64,000 bases of DNA, from the NCBI RefSeq assembly GCF_039652435.2, contig NZ_CP190246.1, positions 4,030,001-4,094,000 of the forward strand, in the 5' to 3' direction. This document shows, piece after piece, positions 8,692 to 17,058 of the stretch (positions are counted from its first letter, which is position 1; each line of letters begins with the position of its first letter). The notes under the pieces are model-generated. The model ran no database searches. It worked only from the letters and a program-made list of their open reading frames with translations, and was not told the origin of the DNA. A program made the translations under genes and the position numbers. This DNA is from Niabella insulamsoli (GTDB taxonomy: Bacteria; Bacteroidota; Bacteroidia; Chitinophagales; Chitinophagaceae).

Positions 8692-9330
8692 ATGAAAAAA
8701 ATCAAATTTACGCTACCTGCTGAAGCACTTGGATCTGCAACCAGCGTTGTACTGCTCGGCGATTTTAATGACTGGAATCTTGATAAAGGCATTGAACTTA
8801 GCGTACAGGCAGATGGCTCTTTAGCCGCATCTGTTGCCTTGGAACCAGGCAAAACTTATGAATACCGGTTTTTATTGAGCAATGGCACCTGGATCAACGA
8901 CTGGAACGCACAGCAATATGTGCACAACCAGGTTTTTGGAGTTGAAAATTCAGTGATCACCGTTCCTGCCGCCGCTTCGAAAAAAGCTCCTGCAAAAACA
9001 GAAAAAGCCGCTCCGGCGAAGGCAGCCGCAAAAAAAGCAGCCCCATCCAAACCAAAAAAGGAAAAGGCAGCTGTTGCCCTTAGCGACGACCTCACCAAAA
9101 TTGAAGGCATCGGCAATAAAATCGCAAAAATTCTTTTAGCAGAAGGCATTGACTCGTTTGCAGCGTTGGGCAAAGCAACCAGCAAAAAACTAAAAGGAAT
9201 TTTAGAAAAGGCCGGCTCCGATTTCCAAATGCATAACCCGGCTTCATGGCCCAAGCAGGCTAAACTGGCCGCTGCAGGCAAATGGGATGAACTGGCGGCG
9301 CTACAACAGAAGTTAGTGGCAGGCAAATAG
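8692..9330 (+). CDS. CBM48-like (isoamylase-N) domain fused to helix-hairpin-helix domain
   Basis: The protein has 212 residues in three parts. Residues 1-95 resemble the N-terminal early-set domain of isoamylases and glycogen-binding modules (FTLPAEALGSATSVVLLGDFNDW, TYEYRFLL, WINDWNAQQYV). Residues 98-127 are a Lys/Ala/Pro-rich linker similar to histone-H1-like tails. Residues 129-212 are a helix-hairpin-helix domain (LTKIEGIGNKIAKILLAEGI) of the type that binds DNA or mediates protein contacts, with a C-terminal helix. There is no signal peptide, so it is cytosolic. The function is unknown; the domain pairing is described under findings. Confidence 0.82.
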   Translation: MKKIKFTLPAEALGSATSVVLLGDFNDWNLDKGIELSVQADGSLAASVALEPGKTYEYRFLLSNGTWINDWNAQQYVHNQVFGVENSVITVPAAASKKAPAKTEKAAPAKAAAKKAAPSKPKKEKAAVALSDDLTKIEGIGNKIAKILLAEGIDSFAALGKATSKKLKGILEKAGSDFQMHNPASWPKQAKLAAAGKWDELAALQQKLVAGK

Positions 9331-9381
9331 AAAGCGCCGGCTGTTTTGCATTTCGCAAAAGTTTCCTCACCTTATCGGGAG

Positions 9382-10401
9382 CTATCGCATCCTTCTGGCG
9401 GTATAAAAATAAGCCACTTCCAGGCTTATGAGCAGCAGGATGCCCACGAGCTGATGCGTTATTGCAAAGCCGATTTTGGAAGGCGTTAAATAATTGACCA
9501 AAGTTATGACGCCGAGTATCACCTGCACGAGCGTTAGGGCGAGCGGCAGGTAGCGCATTTTGTAAATGCTCAGACTTCTGATCTGCCGGCTAATCATTAT
9601 TGTATACATAATAATTAAAGCGGTGAGGATATACGCAAGTCCGCGGTGGATGAATTGTATGGCAAGCAAATTGTGAAACATGCCGCCCTCGCTCATGTCG
9701 GGTACGAACCGGCCGTTGATACTGGGCCAGGTGATGGCGGATTTTGCCGCGTGGGTACCTGCCATAAACGCGCCGTATATTAACTGAATCGTCAAAACGG
9801 CAAGAAGCAATAATGTGAAGTTTTTGACAGCCGGGATCCGCGCTTTTTTAAAATCCGGAACCGAAATTTTGAGCGCGAACCAGATAACGTATACGAGTAA
9901 AATCAGAGCAGCGATGAAGTGAGCTGCTAAGCGGATATGGCTCACATATACCAAATCTGTCCCTATCCCGCTGGCTACCATAATCCAGCCGATAGCGCCT
10001 TGTAGCGCGCCTAAAATAAACAGGATCACCATAGGCCAAAGCATGCTTTTATCGATCTTTCTTTTATAGATAAAATAAATAAACGGAATAACGAATACGA
10101 CGCCCATAAACCTGGCCCAGTTCCGGTGCAGCCATTCCCAGAAATAGATGGCTTTAAAGTTTTCCAGGTCAAAATAGTTATGGATGTATTTGTATTGGGC
10201 AATCTGTTTGTATTTCTCAAAGGCCAATAGCCAGTCTTGTTCATTCATTGGTGGCAAAGCGCCCAAAATCGGCTTCCATTCTGTAATTGATAAGCCGCTG
10301 CCTGTGAGGCGGGTGATGCCTCCCAACAGAATTTGCACAATGATCATGGCCGCTCCAATAAAAAGCCAAATGGCAACCGGCCTGTTCTTCTTTATATCCA
10401 T
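9382..10401 (-). CDS. ctaA: Haem A synthase, CtaA/COX15 family
   Basis: This 339-residue, eight-helix inner-membrane protein converts haem O to haem A for cytochrome oxidase. Family motifs are visible: LLGGITRLTGSGLSITEWKP (residues about 25-45), EWLHRNWARFMG with its conserved His near residue 93, HIRLAAHFIAAL around 155, FIHRGLAYILTA around 249 and ITHQLVGILL near the C-terminus. The length and the long N-terminal loop (MNEQDWLLAFEKYKQI) fit the COX15-like type. A -7 promoter element lies just upstream. No other cytochrome oxidase assembly gene is adjacent. Confidence 0.95.
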   Translation of the reverse strand: MDIKKNRPVAIWLFIGAAMIIVQILLGGITRLTGSGLSITEWKPILGALPPMNEQDWLLAFEKYKQIAQYKYIHNYFDLENFKAIYFWEWLHRNWARFMGVVFVIPFIYFIYKRKIDKSMLWPMVILFILGALQGAIGWIMVASGIGTDLVYVSHIRLAAHFIAALILLVYVIWFALKISVPDFKKARIPAVKNFTLLLLAVLTIQLIYGAFMAGTHAAKSAITWPSINGRFVPDMSEGGMFHNLLAIQFIHRGLAYILTALIIMYTIMISRQIRSLSIYKMRYLPLALTLVQVILGVITLVNYLTPSKIGFAITHQLVGILLLISLEVAYFYTARRMR

Positions 10402-10409
10402 AATGATTG

Positions 10410-10417
10410 CAAAAATA
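10410..10417 (-). promoter_or_regulatory. -7 promoter element of the haem A synthase gene (TATTTTTG on the minus strand)
   Basis: An exact TAnnTTTG match ends 8 bases before the start codon. A TTTG lies 22 bases upstream of it, slightly beyond usual -33 spacing. Confidence 0.5.
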
Positions 10418-10491
10418 TTGTACTTCTTGTTTTAGGAAACAAAGTTTTTCCCAGCGCTGCCAAAACCCTGACTATTTTATCGCGTAAAAGC

Positions 10492-10524
10492 AAATGCCAT
10501 CCGTTTTGACAACAGATGGCATTT
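10492..10524 (-). terminator. Hairpin terminator after the RCC1-repeat gene
   Basis: Perfect 10-base arms (AAATGCCATC and GATGGCATTT) flank a 13-base loop. On the minus strand TGCTTTT follows. It lies 21 bases after the stop of the RCC1-repeat gene. Confidence 0.65.
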
Positions 10525-10545
10525 TACAAAGGAGTGTCGGTTTGG

Positions 10546-12654
10546 TTATTCGCGAATAGCCTCGATTATTTTTGAGTAGGATTTTGTCCCGTCGATATCT
10601 ACTTGTGCAATTCTGATAAAAAAAGGCTTCGCTTCATCCGGCGGCAATGGCCCCTGGGTTTTCCTGCAAGACAGCAATACCACAGATAAAACCATTGCTG
10701 AAAAAACAAGGCGCATCAGTCTTGTCTTCCGCCTTTTAAAACCGAAACCGGCGAAGAGTAACAGTGAGGTGGCGACGCTTGCATAGGTCCATATCTCGTG
10801 AAGCGCTATGGTATGTTGATAATGTAATACCCTCGTCGAGCCGCCTTGGTCAGCCTTTGATAGTACTTTATCAATTTTGAAAAATGTGACACCATCGGTC
10901 GACCCTTCTATTTCAAAATGCTTATTATTTTGTTCCGTCAGGGTGCTCCACTTAAGATGCAGTTCCTGACTTCTAATCACCGCCTTAACGTTCTCAAAAA
11001 AAGCAGGCAAAGCGCCATCGCTATTTTTCAGGAAAAAGCCGCTAAAGCCATTAACGCTAAAAGTCACCTCCCAATAACCGCTCGTAGCGTTCCAAATGAT
11101 GTGTTCATCTTCGGGATCGATCGTTTCCGGTGCACCCGCATAAGTATGTGGAAGACCGCTACCATCACTGCTAACGCCGCCTCTTTTTTCCACCCGAACA
11201 TTTGCCTTATTAGCAGCGTCGGCCGGGCCAGTCGGTAATTTAACGGTGTTCACGGCATTAAAATCATCAAACTCACCCTGCGTAAAATATAGCGTTACTT
11301 CCCCCGCCGTCGAAGCGGCGCCTGTTGCAGGATGGATCTCAAAATGTCTTTTTACGAACTGGGCCGGCTGGCTTGTGGCTACCCAAACTTTTGCGGCAAT
11401 GCTGGCGCTGAAATTACCAAACGGAAGGCTTACCTTCGCAATAGGATTACAATTTTGCTGAAACACCGCATGCCGGGCACCCCCGGAAATAGTTTGACTG
11501 CTTCCGTCTGCAGCAAGCGCTCCTCCCGAAATTGGGGCTACAATATTAACAGGTGTATCTTTAGATAATCCCGTTCCATCGCCCAATTCCCCATATGTGC
11601 CATGGCCCCAGGTCCATAAGCTGCCGTCGGCTTTCATGGCAGCCGTATGATCGTGTCCGGACTCCACAATTTTCCATTCATCAGCGCTAACCAACACGGG
11701 CTGGCGCTGATCGGACGCCGCTCCAATACCCAGCTGCCCGTGATTGTTTTGTCCCCAACTCCAAAGTGTGCCATCCGATTTTATACCCACCGTAAACGCG
11801 GTACCGGCGGTAATAGCCTTCCAGGTGTCGGTTCCAATTTTTACGGGATAGTGCTTTCCGCCACGTGCATTATCTCCCAACTGACCATTGCTATTGAGTC
11901 CCCAGGCCCATAGCGTACCATCGGCTTTTATCGCCGCAGTATGCGATTGGCCGCCGTCAACAGCGATCCATTTGTCGCTCCCCACCTGAATGGGGGTGGC
12001 TCTGTCTGTGATAGAAAAATCTCCCAGCTGCCCATAATTATTGTGGCCCCAAACCCATAGTGTGCTGTCGGCCTTGATCGCCATATTATGATTATCACCT
12101 GACGCAATGAAACGCCAGTCCGCGTCCGTCCCTACCTGAACGGGCGTGTAGCGGGCTTCCGTAGTGCCGTCGCCCAGTTGTGAGTGTGAGTTGTGCCCCC
12201 AGGCCCAAAGAGTGCCGTCGGTTTTTATGCCCACGCTATGCCTGCCCCCACCGGCCACCGCTTTCCAGGTATCCGTGCCGATTTGAATGGGAAAGTGTTT
12301 ATTAACGCGGGTTCCATCGCCCAGCTCACCATAATTGTTGGAGCCCCAAGCCCAAAGCGTTCCGTTTGATTGAATCGCTAATGTGTGATAACTGGCGGCA
12401 GCGACGGCTTTCCAGGTACCGGGTACTATGGCTGTCGGAACATTTTTGTTGATTTTAGTTCCATCCCCTAACGTGTAATGAGCGTTGCTTCCCCAGCCCC
12501 AAAGCGATCCATCGGCTTTCAGGCCAAAGCTCTGATAGGAGGTGCCGGTATAAAAGGCAACAAACATGTCACATTGTGCCGACGTTCGTGTCATCCAAAT
12601 GGTTAGCAGCAAAAAAGTACAGGCGAACTTTTCTTTTGTAAAGATCTTTTTCAT
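10546..12654 (-). CDS. Secreted RCC1-repeat (beta-propeller) protein with C-terminal hydrophobic segments
   Basis: The protein has 702 residues. The start at 12654 was preferred over one 16 codons upstream because MKKIFTKEKF begins a normal signal peptide. Seven RCC1-type repeats of the form (G/A)IK.DGTLWAWG.N..GQLGDGT span about residues 40-385 and should fold as a seven-bladed propeller. A region of beta-sandwich modules follows to about 600, including LHLKWSTLTEQNNKHFEI, typical of surface proteins in this phylum. Near the C-terminus a hydrophobic helix ends in FKRRKTR, followed by a second hydrophobic stretch ending in LLSCRK and 44 more residues. The binding partner is unknown. Confidence 0.85.
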   Translation of the reverse strand: MKKIFTKEKFACTFLLLTIWMTRTSAQCDMFVAFYTGTSYQSFGLKADGSLWGWGSNAHYTLGDGTKINKNVPTAIVPGTWKAVAAASYHTLAIQSNGTLWAWGSNNYGELGDGTRVNKHFPIQIGTDTWKAVAGGGRHSVGIKTDGTLWAWGHNSHSQLGDGTTEARYTPVQVGTDADWRFIASGDNHNMAIKADSTLWVWGHNNYGQLGDFSITDRATPIQVGSDKWIAVDGGQSHTAAIKADGTLWAWGLNSNGQLGDNARGGKHYPVKIGTDTWKAITAGTAFTVGIKSDGTLWSWGQNNHGQLGIGAASDQRQPVLVSADEWKIVESGHDHTAAMKADGSLWTWGHGTYGELGDGTGLSKDTPVNIVAPISGGALAADGSSQTISGGARHAVFQQNCNPIAKVSLPFGNFSASIAAKVWVATSQPAQFVKRHFEIHPATGAASTAGEVTLYFTQGEFDDFNAVNTVKLPTGPADAANKANVRVEKRGGVSSDGSGLPHTYAGAPETIDPEDEHIIWNATSGYWEVTFSVNGFSGFFLKNSDGALPAFFENVKAVIRSQELHLKWSTLTEQNNKHFEIEGSTDGVTFFKIDKVLSKADQGGSTRVLHYQHTIALHEIWTYASVATSLLLFAGFGFKRRKTRLMRLVFSAMVLSVVLLSCRKTQGPLPPDEAKPFFIRIAQVDIDGTKSYSKIIEAIRE

Positions 12655-13098
12655 AAAGTGTCTTTTTGGGTTGCGCTCAAGAATGCGCTGATTTCTGGGC
12701 ACAACTTTGGTGTTTACAATTAATAATTATACACCAGCCCGAACCGGCTTTAACGGCACTTTACAGTGAAGAGGGGGAGCGCTTAGTTGTTGGTTGTGAT
12801 CATCTTCAATATTGGTGATCAACTTCAAGCTAACAAAAGTAGCAAGTTGCCGTAGCGCTGGATTAAAGGGCTAACCTGAAACTTCTTCTAGCAAAGCAGC
12901 GCAAAAATAGGGGAATGGGATAAATATCTGCAAACGTTGACCTAATAAATTAAAAAAAATTGTTAAGCATTCAATGTTGCCACTTTGAGATTGGCGGTAG
13001 CCCTTTATCGATGCGTTTTTCGGCCGTTTGTTTAAAATCCTCATTCCTGTAAAAATCCCTTTCTTGCGAATCTCATTTTCCATTAAATCCGAACCCGT
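12655..13098. other. Intergenic region between divergent RCC1-repeat and TPR genes
   Basis: No gene is supported. Besides the promoter element listed next, I see only AT-rich sequence and weak inverted repeats. Confidence 0.5.
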
Positions 13099-13106
13099 TA
13101 TCTTTG
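13099..13106 (+). promoter_or_regulatory. -7 promoter element (TATCTTTG)
   Basis: An exact TAnnTTTG match, 24 bases before the start codon of the TPR gene. The -33 position is T-rich but lacks a clear TTTG. Confidence 0.55.
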
Positions 13107-13130
13107 CCACCCTAAATTTTTCTATCAGGA

Positions 13131-13781
13131 ATGAAAGCATATACGTTTATAATCAGATACAGGTTGCCGATAGCAATTGTGGTGTTACTGGCCGGAATTT
13201 TCACCAACTATGCCGCCAGTTTTTGGCCGGCCTTTCCGCTTTACCTGATCGCTGCCATCCTTATTTTCAGTCATTTCTTTTTCGGGCCGTTAAGGCTTAT
13301 CCAGGAATATATGGAAACTGGCGATATGGAAGGCGCTGAGAAGATCCTGAACTCGATCAAATTCCCCAACCTTTTATATAAACCCATTCGTTCGGTATAT
13401 TATACTTTGAAGGGAAATATTGCGATGAGCAAGCAGGATTTTGACGGCGCTGAAAGCATGATGAAAAAAGGGCTCGACCTCGGCATGCCGATGAAAGAAG
13501 CCGAAGGCGCCAGCATGCTGCAAATGGGAATGCTGGCTATGCAAAAAGGAAACATCAAACAAGGAGAAAGTTATATTCGCCAGGCTATCAGAAAAGGGTT
13601 GCCCGACAAAGAAAACGAAGCGGCGGCCTTTTTGCAGATGTGCAGCATCATGATGAACAAACGCGAATTTCGCGCCGCTAAAGATTTTTATCGCAAGGCT
13701 AAAGCCTGCAATCCAACTACGCCCCAAATTGTAGAGCAGCTAAAAGAAATTGGAAAATATATTTCCAGGATGCCTGGCTAA
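13131..13781 (+). CDS. Membrane-anchored TPR-like protein
   Basis: The protein has 216 residues. Two hydrophobic segments at about residues 14-30 and 34-53 anchor it in the inner membrane. The rest is helical and consists of about four tetratricopeptide-like repeats (TGDMEGAEKILNSI, KGNIAMSKQDFDGAESMMKKGLDLG, MGMLAMQKGNIKQGESYIRQAI, CSIMMNKREFRAAKDFYRKA). TPR proteins act as scaffolds; no partner is evident. The gene is monocistronic and converges on the lipoprotein gene at 13802. Confidence 0.8.
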   Translation: MKAYTFIIRYRLPIAIVVLLAGIFTNYAASFWPAFPLYLIAAILIFSHFFFGPLRLIQEYMETGDMEGAEKILNSIKFPNLLYKPIRSVYYTLKGNIAMSKQDFDGAESMMKKGLDLGMPMKEAEGASMLQMGMLAMQKGNIKQGESYIRQAIRKGLPDKENEAAAFLQMCSIMMNKREFRAAKDFYRKAKACNPTTPQIVEQLKEIGKYISRMPG

Positions 13782-13801
13782 TAGCAGTTGGGTTACTAAG
13801 A

Positions 13802-15235
13802 TTATCTCAGCGGATTGACCGGCAAACCGCGTCCTCTTTTAATTTCAAAATCTTCTGTCCTATCGGGTTTCACCACCAGCTTGCGATCGATCGAATTGAT
13901 CAGCTCTGGCTGCCTGTGCTCAACAAAGAAAGCGCCCGGATCCCATTTTTCATTCTGATTCGTGTCATACAAAATTTTCATATCGTATTCACCGGGATTG
14001 TATAGTTGTAAATCAATGATCCGGTTGGCGGGAATCGTAAACGCATCTTTTACCTGATCGCCTTGTGTAATCAACAAAACCGGGTGCCTTTCGAGTTCTA
14101 CGTCAACAAAATTGATTCTCACCTGACCGTAATCGGTCCGGGATTTCGTTCTGAACATAATAGTATCCTGCTTGAAAATTTGCCGGCCGAGGCTATCTGA
14201 GGCGAACTCTTTTTCAAGCACCAGGTTATACACGGTGTCTTCCATCCAGTTCATGTTCATGGTAATGACACGCGCCGTGCTATCGAGTGTAAAACGCTGT
14301 CCTGTTATCGGCTTGAAAGTACTGTCTGTGCTGAGGTGCATTTTTGTGGTATCAAAAACTTTCAGCGGCTGCTCAAAAGTGATGGTCAAAGCCGAAAGCA
14401 GATCCTGTCGGCTGGCCTCAAGATTGGTTTTGAAGCGCAACCGCTTTTCCTTTTCATCCACCTCAACTTCTTCCTCGGTTTCCTCTTTCTTTTTCTCGGG
14501 TTCATAAGCCCATAACCTAATCGGCGTTGGCGGCGCTTCGGCTATCGTCACCACCGAATCGGCGAAGGCAAAAATCTGTTCGCCGTTATACATATAGGCG
14601 CCGCTTTCATCTTTCATCGCATATAAACGATATTGGCCGGGCGCCAGGTAGCGAAAGAAAAAAGTGCCGGTGCTGTCCACCCGGGAAATGTAACGCGGCC
14701 TTTCTTTAACCACCGCACTATCGTCCAAATTATTATAAAGCATGACCGAAAGGGTGGAGTCCGGCCGGCCCGTTCTCGCCATGCGCACGTTGCCACTCAG
14801 TTCCATCGAATCGATATAAGAACCGGTGGACACGACATATAACAGATCCTTCCCCTGGTTGCCTTCATTGAGGTCTTTTATCGCTTTTGCGAAATTGTAC
14901 ACATAGGTGGTATTGGGCTGCAAAGTGTCTTTGATCTTCACCGTGACGGTTCTGAGCTTACGGCTCACTTCGGGCATAATGCGCGGAAATGGCGACACCA
15001 GCAGGTTTTTATAAATATCATTCAATTCCACATACTCATCAAACTCAATCTTTATTTCTTTCGCATCGAAGTTTAAGGTTTCGTTTTCGGGCATTACCGA
15101 AATAATAACCGGAGGCAACGAATCGCGTGGGCCGCCGGAAGGAGGAACGATACTGGCGCAACCGGTTTCTGTGAATAAAACGGCAGCCACAGCAACCAGC
15201 AAAAGCCCCGCTAACAGTATATTTTTAGCTCGCAT
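13802..15235 (-). CDS. Lipoprotein with N-terminal Ig-like (Big_5/SbsA-type) domain
   Basis: The protein has 477 residues from the start at 15235; an ATG five codons upstream is an alternative. The signal peptide ends in TETGCASI with the lipid-attachment Cys at about residue 27. Residues 35-140 resemble the Big_5 Ig-like domain (PPVIISVMPENETLNFDAKEIKIEFDEYVEL). Residues 155-240 look like a carboxypeptidase-regulatory-like module (GTFFFRYLAPGQYRLYAMKDE). A charged segment with many E and K residues lies near 245-265, followed by another beta-rich part. It is likely a periplasmic or surface protein of unknown function. It is divergent from recR. Confidence 0.82.
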   Translation of the reverse strand: MRAKNILLAGLLLVAVAAVLFTETGCASIVPPSGGPRDSLPPVIISVMPENETLNFDAKEIKIEFDEYVELNDIYKNLLVSPFPRIMPEVSRKLRTVTVKIKDTLQPNTTYVYNFAKAIKDLNEGNQGKDLLYVVSTGSYIDSMELSGNVRMARTGRPDSTLSVMLYNNLDDSAVVKERPRYISRVDSTGTFFFRYLAPGQYRLYAMKDESGAYMYNGEQIFAFADSVVTIAEAPPTPIRLWAYEPEKKKEETEEEVEVDEKEKRLRFKTNLEASRQDLLSALTITFEQPLKVFDTTKMHLSTDSTFKPITGQRFTLDSTARVITMNMNWMEDTVYNLVLEKEFASDSLGRQIFKQDTIMFRTKSRTDYGQVRINFVDVELERHPVLLITQGDQVKDAFTIPANRIIDLQLYNPGEYDMKILYDTNQNEKWDPGAFFVEHRQPELINSIDRKLVVKPDRTEDFEIKRGRGLPVNPLR

Positions 15236-15314
15236 AAGAAAAGCAAACATAAAACGTTTTTGGCAAGATGAATTTCTATTTTCAATTTTTAATTTTCTAT
15301 TAGCAACCTCATTT

Positions 15315-15322
15315 TATCTTTG
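15315..15322 (+). promoter_or_regulatory. -7 promoter element of recR (TATCTTTG)
   Basis: An exact TAnnTTTG match with only four bases (CAGG) between it and the recR start codon. Transcription should therefore begin at or next to the ATG. Confidence 0.6.
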
Positions 15323-15326
15323 CAGG

Positions 15327-15944
15327 ATGCAATTTTCGTCCGCATTGTTAGCGTCTGCTGTTAATGAATTTTCGCGCCTTCCCGGAATTGGTAAAAAGAC
15401 AGCCCTTCGCCTCGTGTTACATTTATTGAAACAGGATCCGGCGCAGGTGGATCAATTTAGTGAAACAATTGCCCGCATGCGCCGCGAAATCCGCTTTTGC
15501 AAAAGGTGTTTTAATGTGGCCGATGGCGACCTGTGCACCATTTGCAGCGACAGTTTCCGGCAGCAGCATATGATTTGCGTTGTAGAAAATATCCGCGATG
15601 TGATTGCGATAGAAAGCACGCAGCAGTTTAATGGCACTTACTTCGTATTGGGCGGCGTGATCTCTCCATTGGATGGCGTTGGCCCCGATCAGCTGAATAT
15701 TGACGCGCTTTTAAGCAGGATCAGCCAGGAAGCAACCGAAGAGCTGGTTTTTGCTTTGAGCCCTAATATACAGGGCGACACCACCATTTATTATATCCAG
15801 AAAAAGCTGAGCGGCCGCGATATTCGCATCACAACTATTGCGCGGGGTATTGCGTTTGGCGGTGAGCTGGAGTATGCCGACGAACTTACGCTGGGCCGCA
15901 GTTTGCAAAACAGGATGCCTGTAGAGAAATATATGAACCGATAA
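15327..15944 (+). CDS. recR: Recombination mediator RecR
   Basis: This 205-residue protein, of usual RecR length, helps load RecA at gaps together with RecO and RecF. It has the N-terminal helix-hairpin-helix (FSRLPGIGKKTALRLVLHLL), a four-Cys zinc motif (CKRCFNVADGDLCTIC, residues about 56-71), a Toprim domain (ICVVENIRDVIAIE) and the C-terminal Walker-B-like segment (TTIARGIAFGGELEYADELTL). The start at 15327 fits the family N-terminus (MQFSSALLASAVNEFSRLPG); a longer frame upstream overlaps the promoter. A recO gene lies about 8.5 kb downstream on the other strand. Confidence 0.97.
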   Translation: MQFSSALLASAVNEFSRLPGIGKKTALRLVLHLLKQDPAQVDQFSETIARMRREIRFCKRCFNVADGDLCTICSDSFRQQHMICVVENIRDVIAIESTQQFNGTYFVLGGVISPLDGVGPDQLNIDALLSRISQEATEELVFALSPNIQGDTTIYYIQKKLSGRDIRITTIARGIAFGGELEYADELTLGRSLQNRMPVEKYMNR

Positions 15945-15985
15945 TTGTTATCGCCATTGATATGATAAAAACGATAGGAGTACCC

Positions 15986-15993
15986 TATTTTTG
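15986..15993 (+). promoter_or_regulatory. -7 promoter element (TATTTTTG)
   Basis: An exact TAnnTTTG match, 35 bases before the start of the LpxR-like gene. Confidence 0.5.
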
Positions 15994-16028
15994 TCAAATC
16001 AATTAATTATAGCTGCCCATCTTCTGCA

Positions 16029-16961
16029 ATGCGATACCGGTATTTATGCTTCTTGATTTTATTTGTCTTTCAACTTCAGGCTTCATCTGCGCAGCATCGG
16101 CACCAGTTCTCTATTGTCTCCGAAAATGATAGCTATATATCGATCAACAATGATGGCTATTACACCAATGGGCTTAAGTTATCTTATCAATGGCAGGGAA
16201 AAGACACGATGCAAAAGTCGAGGGAAAAATTCAATACCATCTATGCGGGGCACCATATTTATAACGCCCGTTTTTCGGGAGAGATCCGGACGGAAGGCTT
16301 AGACCGTCCGATTACGGGTTATTTATATGCCGGGTACGACCGGAAAAGTTTCAACGCTAAACAGGATTTGTTGCAATGGGGCTTGAACGCCGGCGTTATC
16401 GGGCCGCCGGCTTATGGAGCGGAAGTGCAGGAACTCGCTCATAAAGTCATGCAAATTTATCCTCCGACTTATTGGGACCGCCAGCTGAGCGCAGCCTGGG
16501 GCGTTAACGCCAACTTGCTATGGTCGCCGCAATTGGTAAAGCAGCAGCCGGGTTTCAAGTGGGATTTCAAGCCCCTGCTCTCGGCCACGGCCGGTACGCT
16601 TTTTACGAACGGTGGAGTTGGCGCAGCACTGGTGTATGGCAAATTTAATAAAAGCAGCCGTTCGGCATTTTGGAACAACCATAAAGAAACATCAAAGAGC
16701 GAACGCGAGCTATTTGTTTACCTGCATCCCGCTGTCTATTTCAAGGCTTATGATGCTACCGTTCAGGGTGGCATGTTTCAAAAGGAAGAAGAAAAAATAC
16801 CCGGAAGGCTGAACCCCGTTTTTTTTCAGGCGCGGCTGGGCGCCGTTTACGCAAGAAAGAAAATATTTTTTGGCGCAACGGCGATCTATGAAAATAAACA
16901 ATCGCTCACGCAATTTTCAGCCCAATATTATGGAAGCCTAAAAGTGGGATGGATGTGGTAA
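16029..16961 (+). CDS. LpxR-like lipid A deacylase family (DUF2219) outer-membrane protein
   Basis: The protein has 310 residues with a signal peptide ending near SSAQ at residue 21. The start of the mature protein carries the LpxR signature SENDSYISINNDGYYTNGLKLSY, including the Asn-Asp pair and the YTNG motif that form the active-site region in LpxR of enteric bacteria. The rest alternates polar and hydrophobic residues as in a 12-strand barrel and ends in W. LpxR removes the 3'-acyloxyacyl group of lipid A. Whether this Bacteroidota member has that activity is inference. The gene stands alone. Confidence 0.85.
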   Translation: MRYRYLCFLILFVFQLQASSAQHRHQFSIVSENDSYISINNDGYYTNGLKLSYQWQGKDTMQKSREKFNTIYAGHHIYNARFSGEIRTEGLDRPITGYLYAGYDRKSFNAKQDLLQWGLNAGVIGPPAYGAEVQELAHKVMQIYPPTYWDRQLSAAWGVNANLLWSPQLVKQQPGFKWDFKPLLSATAGTLFTNGGVGAALVYGKFNKSSRSAFWNNHKETSKSERELFVYLHPAVYFKAYDATVQGGMFQKEEEKIPGRLNPVFFQARLGAVYARKKIFFGATAIYENKQSLTQFSAQYYGSLKVGWMW

Positions 16962-17058
16962 ATGCATAAACACCAATGATTTAACCTTTTGTTGTGAACT
17001 TGACGGCTTATTTCTAAAGCAATGCCTTTATCTTCATAGCCACTAAAACACTGATCTT

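Noticed and set aside
10918..11913. Several open frames on the plus strand opposite the RCC1-repeat gene
   Set aside because: They lie entirely within the clear RCC1 repeats and have no signal peptide, motif or promoter of their own.
12871..13140. 89-codon minus-strand frame in the gap before the TPR gene
   Set aside because: No recognisable feature; it overlaps the promoter and start of the well-supported TPR gene.
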